Of a stretch of DNA of 64,000 nt, positions 33,589-41,236 are shown piece after piece. The translations under genes and the position numbers were made by a program. The DNA comes from Bacillota bacterium (GTDB lineage: Bacteria; Bacillota; Clostridia; Oscillospirales; Ruminococcaceae). The notes under the pieces were generated by a model, which saw only the letters and a program-made list of their open reading frames with translations, had not been told where the DNA came from and did not search any database. The stretch lies in assembly GCA_023412215.1 (NCBI GenBank), contig JAEYNX010000020.1:62001-126000 (forward strand), given 5' to 3'. Position 1 is the first letter of the stretch. Every line of letters begins with the position of its first letter.

Positions 33589-33735
33589 TTCACAGTTGGA
33601 TAATAGGAAGGCTTAAAACGATAAAAGTCCCCCTGCTTAATAGCTCTTGAATTCCCGCGCAAATAAGATTATGCTGTAATAGCGTATTAAGGCCGAAAGG
33701 CCAATGCAAAAAACAGTTGAAAGCGGGCAATTCTA

Positions 33736-34014
33736 ATGAGTATCTTTGAAGCGGGCATGCTCATCTGCTTTGGCTTGGCCTGGCCGGTGAACATCTATAA
33801 ATCGATCACCTCGCGCTCTACCAAGGGCAAAAGCGTGTTCTTCCTTTACGTGGTGGAGGTGGGGTATGTCTCGGGCATCATCCATAAGCTGTTGTACAGC
33901 CCCGACCTGATACTGGGGCTGTATATCTTAAACCTGCTGATGGTGCTGGCCGACATCATTCTGTACTACCGCAACCGGCGGCACGAAAAGGCCGCGGAGA
34001 TTGCGCACGATTAA
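33736..34014 (+). CDS. Small three-helix membrane protein, SemiSWEET/PQ-loop-like
   Basis: 92 residues with three predicted helices (about 4-20, 36-52 and 58-77) and a basic C-terminal tail (YYRNRRHEKAAE). The topology and size match a SemiSWEET half transporter. FGLAWPVNIYKSITSRSTKG then KSVFFLYVVEVGYVSGI resembles the PQ-loop, with Trp-Pro where Pro-Gln is usual. A sugar or amino-acid transport role is possible but unproven. The ribosome site is weak. A terminator follows. Confidence 0.65.
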   Translation: MSIFEAGMLICFGLAWPVNIYKSITSRSTKGKSVFFLYVVEVGYVSGIIHKLLYSPDLILGLYILNLLMVLADIILYYRNRRHEKAAEIAHD

Positions 34015-34027
34015 ATCGGGCTTGTAT

Positions 34028-34098
34028 GAAACGCTCAAAGACTGTTTGGTGAAGGGCTTACCCACCTCAAACACTTCTTTGAGCGTTTTTGTTTTTTA
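34028..34098. terminator. Long-looped terminator
   Basis: AAACGCTCAAAGA and TCTTTGAGCGTTT enclose a loop of about 36 bases. The plus strand continues TTTGTTTTTT, ending the small membrane protein gene. Confidence 0.75.
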
Positions 34099-34178
34099 AT
34101 AAGGATAGTACAGAGGGGCACACCGGTGGTAAACAGCATGATTGTGATGAGAATTGCCGCGGAAATTCTTTTAATCAT
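34035..34178 (-). CDS. Candidate 47-residue membrane peptide
   Basis: Starts MIKRISAAILITIMLFTTGV with GGAGGGTG three bases before the ATG, then LCTILIKKQKRSKK, a basic tail. It would be a single-span membrane peptide. It begins 15 bases after the stop of the gene at 34194 and its 3' end runs into the terminator at 34028-34098, where it stops. The ribosome site and charge pattern support it; there is no homology I recognise. Confidence 0.5.
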   Translation of the reverse strand: MIKRISAAILITIMLFTTGVPLCTILIKKQKRSKKCLRWVSPSPNSL

Positions 34179-34193
34179 AGACACCCTCCGTCC

Positions 34194-34535
34194 TTACGGC
34201 GAGACCTTTTCATACGTGCCGCCCGAGCCCATCAGCCCGCGGACGAACAGCCGCTCATGCGTCGGGTCGTTTTGGTACTCCATCACCCAGAAGGGCCAGA
34301 CGTAGTCGGTAAACGCCCGCTCCCCCATGACGGCGATGCCAATCGTTTTGCCCAGCTGCTCCTCGTCGTCAGGCGGCGCGGTATCATCAAAGGTATAGAC
34401 GCTCTCCCCAAAGGTGAGGCTGTCGCCTTCCATTTTGTACTGGTCCATGACAAACCGCGTGTAAACAAAGAAGGCCATAAACAGCAGCACGGGCAGGCCT
34501 ATCACAAGGGTCAACGCGATTTTTACAGCCTTCAT
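34194..34535 (-). CDS. Small membrane-anchored protein of unknown function
   Basis: 113 residues from the ATG at 34535, five bases after GGAGGTG; the longer open frame lacks a ribosome site. One N-terminal transmembrane helix (KIALTLVIGLPVLLFMAFFV), then a soluble part of about 85 residues (DQYKMEGDSLTFGESVYTFD, then DPTHERLFVRGLMG) presumably outside. No family recognised. It is followed by the 47-residue candidate peptide on the same strand. Confidence 0.65.
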   Translation of the reverse strand: MKAVKIALTLVIGLPVLLFMAFFVYTRFVMDQYKMEGDSLTFGESVYTFDDTAPPDDEEQLGKTIGIAVMGERAFTDYVWPFWVMEYQNDPTHERLFVRGLMGSGGTYEKVSP

Positions 34536-34719
34536 GGCGCACCTCCGGCAATAAGATACTATTTTTATAAACGATTTAAACCGCGGGCGGTCTTCACCCA
34601 AGGCGATTGGATTCACCCGGATAATCATATGCTCTTTATCTTACCATAATAAGCAAAAAGAGTCGATGGCTTTTGGCAATCGACTCTTCGCTTTCAATAT
34701 CGCATTTCCCGGGCAATGA

Positions 34720-35610
34720 TTATTTCCCGCCCACGGTGGGCGCTCCTACTGCTCGATGTTCGGCCGGATGGGCGCCTGCCCAAAAGGCCCTTACCGCCTG
34801 CGCGAACTCCTCGGGGTGCTCCTTCTGCGGCCAGTGCCTGCAGCCCTTCATGACATAAAGCTGGCTGTTTGGTATGATACTCTGCGCCGCGGCGGCGGAC
34901 TTTAACGGTACGGCGGAGTCTTTATCGCCGTTTACGAGCAGTACCGGCAGGGTCAGCTCGCTTAAATGCGAAAACAGGTCGGTGGTCATCTTTGTTTTGC
35001 CCAGCTCGTACCGCTGGAAGCTTTCCCACGCCTTATTGCAGTCGGGCTGCCGCACAAGCTCAAACAGCTCCTCCACCAACTCGTCGGTGGCCATGCGCTT
35101 ATCACCGAACAGCGACGCCGTCAGCACCCATTTTACCCTCCCGCGGCTTTTAGCCATCCACGCGTAGCTTTTGGTGTTGAGCGGCGAGTTTACCAGCCAC
35201 CAGCAGAGGCGGTGAAACGGCATGCGGCTGTACAGCCCCAGCGCGTCCACCAGCACCAGCGTATCGATGAGGCCGGGGTACTTTAACGTGAAGGCGATGC
35301 CGATGCCCCCGCCCATCGACAGCCCTACCAGATGCGTCTTTTCAATGCTCAGCTGCCGCAGGACATCCCGCACAAGCTCGGTGTAAAAGGGGATGGAGTA
35401 GGCCGCGTCGGGCTTATCGCTCACGCCGTAGCCCAGCAGGTCGATGGCGTAGATGTCGTACGCGTCGCCCAGCTGCGCAATAACCTCTTTCCACGACAGC
35501 AGGGCGCTGTCCAGCCCGCCGCCGTGCAGCAAAACGATCTTCTCCCCATTGCCCGATTGGTGGTACACCGCGACGGCATGCCCTTCGCAGGTTAACATTA
35601 TTCTATCCAT
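34720..35610 (-). CDS. Alpha/beta hydrolase
   Basis: 296 residues. Oxyanion HGGG (about 29-32), nucleophile Ser in VGLSMGGGIGIA (about 95), acid in LVNGDKDSAVP (about 228) and catalytic His in GCRHWPQKEHPEEF (about 256) make a complete triad. It belongs to the esterase/lactonase/MenH-like group. The substrate is unknown. The last 11 residues (RAVGAPTVGGK) are encoded by a GTAGGAGCGCCCACCGTGGG palindrome, so a REP-like element supplies the C-terminus. The ATG has AAGGAGGG upstream. A TetR gene lies 21 bases upstream on the same strand. Confidence 0.92.
   Translation of the reverse strand: MDRIMLTCEGHAVAVYHQSGNGEKIVLLHGGGLDSALLSWKEVIAQLGDAYDIYAIDLLGYGVSDKPDAAYSIPFYTELVRDVLRQLSIEKTHLVGLSMGGGIGIAFTLKYPGLIDTLVLVDALGLYSRMPFHRLCWWLVNSPLNTKSYAWMAKSRGRVKWVLTASLFGDKRMATDELVEELFELVRQPDCNKAWESFQRYELGKTKMTTDLFSHLSELTLPVLLVNGDKDSAVPLKSAAAAQSIIPNSQLYVMKGCRHWPQKEHPEEFAQAVRAFWAGAHPAEHRAVGAPTVGGK
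34726..34752 (-). repeat. REP-like palindrome forming the 3' end of the hydrolase gene
   Basis: On the minus strand GTAGGAGCGCCCACCGTGGG CGGG has CGCCCAC-CGTGGGCG as its stem and the TAGG(A/G)GCG start of the dispersed family. Confidence 0.5.
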
Positions 35611-35631
35611 CCGAAAGACCCTCCTTTGGTA

Positions 35632-36237
35632 TTAAGTATAAAATCCGTGCTTGAGCAGCTCGAGATACGCGCAGGCCTCGTCCTGCAGCTGCTGCAGGTC
35701 AAGGCAGCCGTCTGCCATCCGCTCCTTGATAAAGCCGTCCCCGATCCACACCATCATCTGGATGGCCTTGGGGATATCCGCCGGGTTCTTAAACCGGCCG
35801 ATGTCAATGCCCTGATGCAGCTTTACCTCGGCGTCCGCCAGAATCGCGCAATTGATTGCGTGGATGGCCTCCTCAACGGCGCTGTCTGTCTCATAATAGG
35901 CACGCAGGGCAAAGTCGAAGAGATAGGGGTACTCGAGCAGGGTACACACCCTCGCCTTGATGACCCGTTTGTTGCGCTCGAAAAAGTCCGCCTCCTCCAG
36001 TGCGCGCTGCTCCTCGACCGTTGCATATATCCTTTTGCAGCTGTACTCGTACAAAAAGCAGTACAGCTCCTTTTTGCTTTTGAAATGGTAGAACAACAGG
36101 CCCTTCGAGATCCCCGCCAGCGCCGCGATGTCGTCTGTCGAGGCCTTTTTGTAGGGGCTTTGCGCAAACACCTTCATCGCCGCCTGGATGATGCGCCCGC
36201 GCTTCTGCCCGCTGAGCTGCGTAAAACTCTCTTGCAT
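35632..36237 (-). CDS. TetR-family transcriptional regulator
   Basis: 201 residues. The DNA-binding domain is IIQAAMKVFAQSPYKKASTD, then IAALAGISKGLLFYHFKSKK ELYCF (split here). The ligand domain is about 60-201. It is followed 21 bases later by the alpha/beta hydrolase gene, its likely target. A perfect TGACCG(GTT)CGGTCA palindrome lies 13 bases upstream. A degenerate copy of the 5' half and promoter is found at 38042-38300. Confidence 0.94.
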   Translation of the reverse strand: MQESFTQLSGQKRGRIIQAAMKVFAQSPYKKASTDDIAALAGISKGLLFYHFKSKKELYCFLYEYSCKRIYATVEEQRALEEADFFERNKRVIKARVCTLLEYPYLFDFALRAYYETDSAVEEAIHAINCAILADAEVKLHQGIDIGRFKNPADIPKAIQMMVWIGDGFIKERMADGCLDLQQLQDEACAYLELLKHGFYT

Positions 36238-36250
36238 AGCGCCCTCCGTC

Positions 36251-36265
36251 TGACCGGTTCGGTCA
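36251..36265 (-). promoter_or_regulatory. TetR operator
   Basis: TGACCGGTTCGGTCA, a perfect palindrome with a one-base centre, between the tetR start and a TATAAT reading on the minus strand (about 36280-36285). Confidence 0.75.
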
Positions 36266-36318
36266 GTTTATGGTTTCATTATAATAAACTGACTGGGATT
36301 TACAAGGGGGGAAAATAA

Positions 36319-36345
36319 AAATACCCCTGCGGGGGCAGGGGACAT
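36319..36345. repeat. GC-rich hairpin in an AT-rich gap
   Basis: CCCCTGC-GGGG-GCAGGGG within 36318-36346. The surrounding region 36238-36524 has no gene. Confidence 0.4.
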
Positions 36346-36524
36346 ATTATGGATAAAGACACGATCTTTCCATCTTTACAGTCAGAATCGCAGAGATTAT
36401 AATAGGTAACTAAAGATAAACACAATAATTGACTGCAAAAGAGTTTTAGAAGGAATACTGATTTTAAGAGAAAATCAGTAATTTAATGACAGTAAGTGCT
36501 TTGTGCGGAATGGAGTAAGGATTT

Positions 36525-38033
36525 GTGATAAAGGCCTGTATGCAGATTTTTCATAAGCTCGTCTTATTTTTAAACATGGATTTTAAGAACAAAACGGAGT
36601 TTATAAGAAAATATACCCTCATCAGCCTGCAGCGCGGGCAGCTGTTTAAATGGGTAACATTTTTCGTCAGCCTTGATGGCCTTTATCTCGACCTGATATT
36701 AAACAGAGACAGTACGATCGACCTTCTATATCGTCAGACTCTTGTGTCTATACATATTGTAATATTGACCCTGTCGATTGTCTACATTATAACTTACAGT
36801 ATCCTTAAGAAATCACAACGATATCGATACTCCTGGATTACCAAGGCGGTAATTATTTCTGATATGTTTTTGTCCTTGCTGGTAGCAGCTGTTTTATCCT
36901 TAAACGGTCAAAGATTTACCGGTAACCTCGATGCCTATATGATGGTGATTTTTGTCGTCGCGTTAGTCATTCCGATGTATCCCAAATGGGTGTTGGGGAT
37001 ATATGGATTTGTTCACGCGCTTTTTCTGATAGCTTTCTCACTTTTTTATCACGATAATGCCGTTACCCTTAAGCAATTCAATTCCACAACCATGGTAGTG
37101 GTGGCAATCGTGCTGTTCATTGTATTGTATAAGTATAATGTGAAAAATTTTTTAAATGAAGAAATGCTGAAAGAGGATAAAGCGACCTTCATTAAATTAT
37201 TTGAAATAAACCCCTTCCCGCTGATGATATCCAATTTTAACGATGGAAAGATTCAATATGTGAATTACAGGGCCATGCTGTTTTATGAAATACAGGAAGA
37301 ACAGCTAGCCACCCTGAACCATAAAGATTTTTATGTAAATATAGCGGATGTAGAGGTTATCCGTAAGACCTTGGACACAAGCGGTGTACTGAATAACTAT
37401 GCGGTGGAGCAGAAAACATTTTCAGGGAAGATCAAGCGGCCCATCGTGAATTACGAGCTGATGGATTATTTTGGCGAAAAGTCCGTTTTAATCGGCGTTG
37501 CGGATATAGCCGAAATCAAGCGGATGGAGCATGAATTAACGATACATGCCTCTGTGGACGTCCTGACCGGTGTTTTAAACAGAAGGGTGGGCATGGAGCT
37601 TGCGCAAAAAAGATATGCGACGGCCAAACGGGAAAATGGAGGATTCATCCTTTGCTTTATTGATATAGACAACCTGAAAATGGTCAACGATAAATTCGGG
37701 CATGTAGAAGGAGACGCCCTCATTGCCGATGTTTGCAGGGTCATTAAAGAGGAAATCAAACCCGGAGATTTGATTTTTCGCTACGGTGGGGATGAATTTA
37801 TGATCCTGTTTGACGATGACGATGAAGATGAAACAGATCGAGCGTGCCGTAGGATCACCGAGCGATTCGAAGCGTTGAATAAAAATAATTATAAACCCTA
37901 CCCCATAGACGCAAGCATGGGTATGTTCACTTATAAGGCGGAAATGGATTTAAGCCTGGAGCAGATTATTGAAATAGTAGACAAGAATATGTATGACCAT
38001 AAGCTGACAAAAAGCCGTAAGGGGCCGATATAA
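36525..38033 (+). CDS. Membrane diguanylate cyclase (PAS-GGDEF)
   Basis: 502 residues. The N-terminal half has about six membrane helices (to about residue 210), an uncharacterised sensor. A PAS-like domain follows at about 222-330 (KLFEINPFPLMISNFNDGKI), then a GGDEF domain (about 340-500) with the intact active site RYGGDEFM, GGDEF at 421-425. The inhibitory-site position five residues before it reads KPGD rather than RxxD, so product inhibition may be lost. It makes cyclic di-GMP. The GTG start has AAGGA; an ATG five codons later has AAAGG. The gene lies between tetR and a partial second copy of tetR. Confidence 0.93.
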   Translation: MIKACMQIFHKLVLFLNMDFKNKTEFIRKYTLISLQRGQLFKWVTFFVSLDGLYLDLILNRDSTIDLLYRQTLVSIHIVILTLSIVYIITYSILKKSQRYRYSWITKAVIISDMFLSLLVAAVLSLNGQRFTGNLDAYMMVIFVVALVIPMYPKWVLGIYGFVHALFLIAFSLFYHDNAVTLKQFNSTTMVVVAIVLFIVLYKYNVKNFLNEEMLKEDKATFIKLFEINPFPLMISNFNDGKIQYVNYRAMLFYEIQEEQLATLNHKDFYVNIADVEVIRKTLDTSGVLNNYAVEQKTFSGKIKRPIVNYELMDYFGEKSVLIGVADIAEIKRMEHELTIHASVDVLTGVLNRRVGMELAQKRYATAKRENGGFILCFIDIDNLKMVNDKFGHVEGDALIADVCRVIKEEIKPGDLIFRYGGDEFMILFDDDDEDETDRACRRITERFEALNKNNYKPYPIDASMGMFTYKAEMDLSLEQIIEIVDKNMYDHKLTKSRKGPI

Positions 38034-38041
38034 TTTCGGGG

Positions 38042-38234
38042 ATACCTTTTGCAGCTGTACTTGCACAAAAAGCAGTACGGCTTTTTTGTTTTTATAATGG
38101 TAGAACAGCAGGCACTTCAATATCCCCGCAAGCGCCGCGATGTCGGCTGTCGAGGTCTTTTTGCAGGGGCTTTGCGCAAATACCTTCATCGCCGCATGGA
38201 TGATACGCCCGCGCTGCCCCAAACTCTCCTGCAT
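38042..38234 (-). pseudogene. Truncated second copy of the tetR 5' half
   Basis: From the ATG at 38234 the frame reads QESLGQRGRIIHAAMKVFAQ and then SPCKKTSTADIAALAGI, closely matching the start of TetR at 36237. It loses similarity after about 65 codons, where the sequence abuts the diguanylate cyclase gene. A GIxK-to-GILKCLLFYHY change and small deletions mark decay. The upstream operator is also duplicated. Confidence 0.8.
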
Positions 38235-38247
38235 GGCGCCCTCCGTT

Positions 38248-38262
38248 TGACCGGTTTGGTCA
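38248..38262 (-). promoter_or_regulatory. Duplicate TetR operator
   Basis: TGACCGGTTTGGTCA, one base different from the operator at 36251-36265, in the duplicated promoter region. Confidence 0.55.
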
Positions 38263-38462
38263 GTTTATAATCTCATTATAATAAACTGGGATTTACAAGG
38301 GGATAACAATGGGGAGTACCAAAAATATTTGATACTCCCTGTGAGACCACCAACAGTGTAAAACAAGTCATCAGAATTTTGAAAGACGCGTCCACGGTAA
38401 ATAAATTAAATTATGATTTGCTTACAGTGTCATGCAATTGACTATATCTCGATAATATGCAC

Positions 38463-38792
38463 TCAAAGTATTTCTATATTATCTAAGCCTGCTTCCTTTG
38501 CAATACGGCATGCTTGCAATTTTAAAATTTTTTTATCACCTATTTTTATAGTAATCTTTTTAAAACCGAGCTCTTTGAAACGCTTAAGATGTTTTCGTAA
38601 AGTATCCTGCATATTAAGAGGTGTAATAATATATTTTGTGCCGTCAATATATAGATCGTAATCATGTATATTTATATTTTCAATCATTTTACTAAAATCA
38701 CTGATGTATGGCTCTGTATTTTCAGGAACAAGATATTTTTCTACGATTATTCGAATGGTATGATCATCTTTAAAAATTTGATATGTCTGCAT
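38463..38792 (-). CDS. Small AT-rich hypothetical protein
   Basis: 109 residues; GGAGACG precedes the ATG. No signal peptide or membrane segment. An alternation of strands and helices (DDHTIRIIVEKYLV, DYDLYIDGTKYIITPLNMQD, LGFKKITIKIGDKKILKLQA) ending in a helix is compatible with a STAS-like or small alpha/beta fold, but I do not recognise a family. It lies in an AT-rich stretch between the tetR remnant and broken dcd. Confidence 0.6.
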   Translation of the reverse strand: MQTYQIFKDDHTIRIIVEKYLVPENTEPYISDFSKMIENINIHDYDLYIDGTKYIITPLNMQDTLRKHLKRFKELGFKKITIKIGDKKILKLQACRIAKEAGLDNIEIL

Positions 38793-38952
38793 TTTTACGT
38801 CTCCTCGTATTATTGTGTATTTTATTGTGATTTTCTTAAAACCTATCGAGGCACCGCACAGACTGTATCCTGCTCAGTCTGGCACAACTGCTCGACTTAG
38901 ATATATCAGCAATGTCCTTTATACTTATAATCTGCCTTAAAAATAGAAGTCC

Positions 38953-39358
38953 TTACGTTATCTCTTTATCCATAAAAGCTCTTGAACCTGTGGCGCCTTT
39001 TTGTCCTTGGTATTTTCCATGGTAGGGATTTAAAGCGGCATCATCCATTTGAGCGAATACAAGTTGTCCTACCCTGCGGCCAGATTGCAATTCTATTGCA
39101 TAACGATTTGCATTAAATAATTCAAGAGTGATTTCTCCTTCAAATCCAGGGTCAACCCATCCTGCGTTTTGAATAAATAAGCCCATTCTTCCAAGTGAGC
39201 TTCTTCCCTCAACAAATGCCGTAAGATTATTAGGTAACGAAAAATACTCCAATGTAGTAGCAAGGACAAATTGTCCCGGGAGTAGAAGATACTTGTCAGT
39301 TTTAATTGTCTTATATCTGATTTCATTTTGTAGGGTAATTATTCCGTTAGAGTATCAT
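38953..39358 (-). pseudogene. dcd: dCTP deaminase, 5'-damaged
   Basis: The C-terminal part is well conserved: KYLLLPGQFVLATTLEYFSL, FVEGRSSLGRMGLFIQNAGW, VDPGFEGEITLELFNANRYA and KYQGQKGATGSR. The same frame runs upstream to EIRYKTIKTDK and ITLQN but meets a TGA. ATGATACTC at 39358, which would encode the usual Met-Ile-Leu start, is present in another frame only about 40 bases away. So about 40-60 N-terminal codons appear deleted together with a frameshift. The break lies some 30 bases from the terminator of tRNA-Pro. The enzyme would make dUTP from dCTP; the remaining 99-residue ORF is unlikely to act alone. Confidence 0.8.
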
Positions 39359-39389
39359 ATGTTCATTTTATTATTTTACCATAGAAAGG

Positions 39390-39423
39390 GAAGGAAGTCG
39401 ATTAACAATAATCGACTTCCTTC
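39390..39423 (-). terminator. Terminator of tRNA-Pro
   Basis: GAAGGAAGTCGATTA-ACAA-TAATCGACTTCCTTC, a perfect 15-bp stem 13 bases beyond the tRNA 3' end. The T tract is short (CCCTTTCT). Confidence 0.7.
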
Positions 39424-39435
39424 AACAAAATATTC

Positions 39436-39511
39436 TGGTCGAGGTGACAGGATTCGAACCTGCGGCATCTTGCTCCCAAAGCAAGCGCGCTACCATCTGC
39501 GCTACACCTCG
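39436..39511 (-). tRNA. tRNA-Pro (anticodon TGG)
   Basis: 76 bases with the CCA encoded (39436-39438). Acceptor CGAGGTG/CACCTCG closes; the anticodon stem CTTGC/GCAAG has loop TTTGGGA with TGG at 39476-39478; the T loop is GGTTCGAATCC. It decodes CCA and related proline codons. It borders the broken dcd gene. Confidence 0.97.
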
Positions 39512-39667
39512 TTATATGCACCTGTCTTTATACTATGCGGCGTGCCTGTTTTGCGTTAGCAAGCCGGGATGCAAAGAATATTATAGAGTTTTTGCGCCGG
39601 TATGTCAACCGAAATTCGCGCCCTCACACAAAAAGCGGCGCAAAAGGGGTGTTTTGTAAATTGCCGC

Positions 39668-39696
39668 TTGACAATGGTACGATATCGTACTAATAT
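39668..39696 (+). promoter_or_regulatory. Promoter and operator of the MarR operon
   Basis: TTGACA and TAATAT with 17 bases between. The spacer contains the perfect 14-bp palindrome GTACGATATCGTAC (39677-39690), which would place a MarR dimer between -35 and -10. Confidence 0.75.
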
Positions 39697-39750
39697 AGTC
39701 CTATATGGTACCATTATGGAGGTGAGAGCATTCTACGGGAAGGCGGATTC

Positions 39751-40176
39751 TTGGTTTCCAAGGTCAATCAGGTGTCGGGGCGTGTCTTTGATAAGCTATT
39801 GCGCGAATACGAGATCACCGACTTAAACTCCGCGCAGGGGCGCATCCTTTTTGCGCTGTGGCAGCGCGGCAGCCAGCCCATCAGCGCGCTTGCCAAACAG
39901 ACGGCGCTGAGCAAAACCACCCTTACCAGCATGCTGGAGCGCTTAGAGCAGGCGGGGCATATCCTTAGAGAGGTTAACGAGGCGGATAAACGCGAGACCA
40001 TCGTCTCGCTCACCGAAAAAAGCCTTGCGCTGCGCGAAAGATACAACGCGGTGTCGCTTGAGATGTTAAGCCTGTACTACAGCGGCATGTCGGAGGAGGA
40101 GATCACGCGGTTCGAGGCGAGCCTTAGGCATATCCTAAAGAATTTGACAGAATATGAGGAGAGAGACCATGAGTAA
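39751..40176 (+). CDS. MarR-family regulator
   Basis: 141 residues if the TTG at 39751 is the start (GGGAAGG about eight bases upstream). Winged helix: PISALAKQTALSKTTLTSML and the wing VNEADKRETIVSLTEKS. The frame is open further upstream and reads GESILREGGF directly before the TTG; that peptide resembles the usual start of this MarR subgroup. The strong GGAGGTG at 39718 and ATG at 39716 are in another frame. So either a rare start is used or a one-base change has moved the original start. The 3' end overlaps the next gene by eight bases, a coupled pair. Confidence 0.85.
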   Translation: MVSKVNQVSGRVFDKLLREYEITDLNSAQGRILFALWQRGSQPISALAKQTALSKTTLTSMLERLEQAGHILREVNEADKRETIVSLTEKSLALRERYNAVSLEMLSLYYSGMSEEEITRFEASLRHILKNLTEYEERDHE

Positions 40177-40591
40177 AGACATGATTAAAACGGCCGAGAG
40201 CCTGATCAAGCACAACAAGATGGTGATGGTCGCCTCGGTGGGGGAGGACGGCTACCCCTACCAGAAGATGATGTACAACGCGCGGGTGCGCGAGGGGGTA
40301 AAAACCTTCTACCTTTCCACCAACACTTCGTCGCTGCGCGCGCGGCAGTTCCTGAAAAACCCCGCCGCCAGCCTGTATTTCTGCGATAAGCGGTTCTTTC
40401 ACGGGTTGATGCTGCTCGGCAGGATGGAGGTGCTGCAGGACGCCGCGAGCAAGGAGCTGATCTGGCAGCCGGGCGACACCATGTACTACCCCCTTGGCGT
40501 GACCGACCCCGACTACTGCGTGCTGCGTTTTACCGCCGAGCGCGGCAGGTATTACTCCAGCTTTAGTTCTACCGATTTTGTGATAGAATAA
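40169..40591 (+). CDS. Pyridoxamine 5'-phosphate oxidase-fold flavin protein
   Basis: 140 residues from the ATG at 40169 with GAGGAGA upstream. The split-barrel pattern includes MVMVASVGEDGYPYQKMMYN, TFYLSTNTSSLRARQFLKNP and ASLYFCDKRFFHGLMLLGRM, typical of small FMN- or F420-binding PNPOx-like proteins. It is probably an oxidoreductase or general-stress protein (type 26 like) acting on an unknown substrate. Translation is coupled to the MarR gene. Confidence 0.87.
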   Translation: MSKDMIKTAESLIKHNKMVMVASVGEDGYPYQKMMYNARVREGVKTFYLSTNTSSLRARQFLKNPAASLYFCDKRFFHGLMLLGRMEVLQDAASKELIWQPGDTMYYPLGVTDPDYCVLRFTAERGRYYSSFSSTDFVIE

Positions 40592-40696
40592 TCCACCGAA
40601 AGGGTGTATAATACAGCTGTATAATATTCTCAGGCGGTGGTGTGCTTTTTCGGCGTGATGCCGTGGGCATTCCCCGGCAGGAAAGGCGTGATAAGG

Positions 40697-41236
40697 ATGA
40701 TTCGTGAGATCGAAACCCGCAGGAGTATCCGCAGCTACACCGATAAGCCGGTGCCGGACGAGCTGATTTTAGAGCTGCTGAAGGCAGCACGGCTTGCCCC
40801 CTCCGGCCACAACACCCAGCCGTGGCATTTTATCATCATCAAGTCGCCCGAGATGCGGCAGAAGATCGCGGCGGCGGACCACCACCAGAAGTGGATGGAG
40901 CAGGCGCCCGTGCACATCGCGTGCGTGGGGGACATCCGCTCCCGCATCCCCGAGGATGTGCCGATGAGCATTGACGAAAACAGCCCGCAGGAGGAAGTAA
41001 AGCAGATCATCCGCGACACCGCCGCGGCTATCGAGAATATCCTTATTGAGGCGGAGAGCCACGGCCTTGCCACCTGCTGGACGGGCTGGTACACGCAGGC
41101 TGAGATGCGCCCCATCCTCGGCATCCCCGAGGATAAATATCTGGTGGGCATTGTCGCCGTAGGCTACCTCGATAAGCCTGTGAGCCGGGCGCCCAAAAAG
41201 GATTTAAACACCATGCTCCACTACGAGCAGTGGTAA
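40697..41236 (+). CDS. Nitroreductase-family FMN oxidoreductase
   Basis: 179 residues from the ATG at 40697 (GAAAGG ten bases before). FMN-binding RRSIRSYTDKPV at the N-terminus and PSGHNTQPWHFIII near 35; a central variable segment; then HGLATCWTGWY near 120 and VGIVAVGYLDKPVSRAPKKD near the end. Homodimeric enzymes of this type reduce nitro compounds or quinones with NAD(P)H. It could be cotranscribed with the MarR-PNPOx pair (105-bp gap). A large multi-hairpin element follows. Confidence 0.93.
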   Translation: MIREIETRRSIRSYTDKPVPDELILELLKAARLAPSGHNTQPWHFIIIKSPEMRQKIAAADHHQKWMEQAPVHIACVGDIRSRIPEDVPMSIDENSPQEEVKQIIRDTAAAIENILIEAESHGLATCWTGWYTQAEMRPILGIPEDKYLVGIVAVGYLDKPVSRAPKKDLNTMLHYEQW

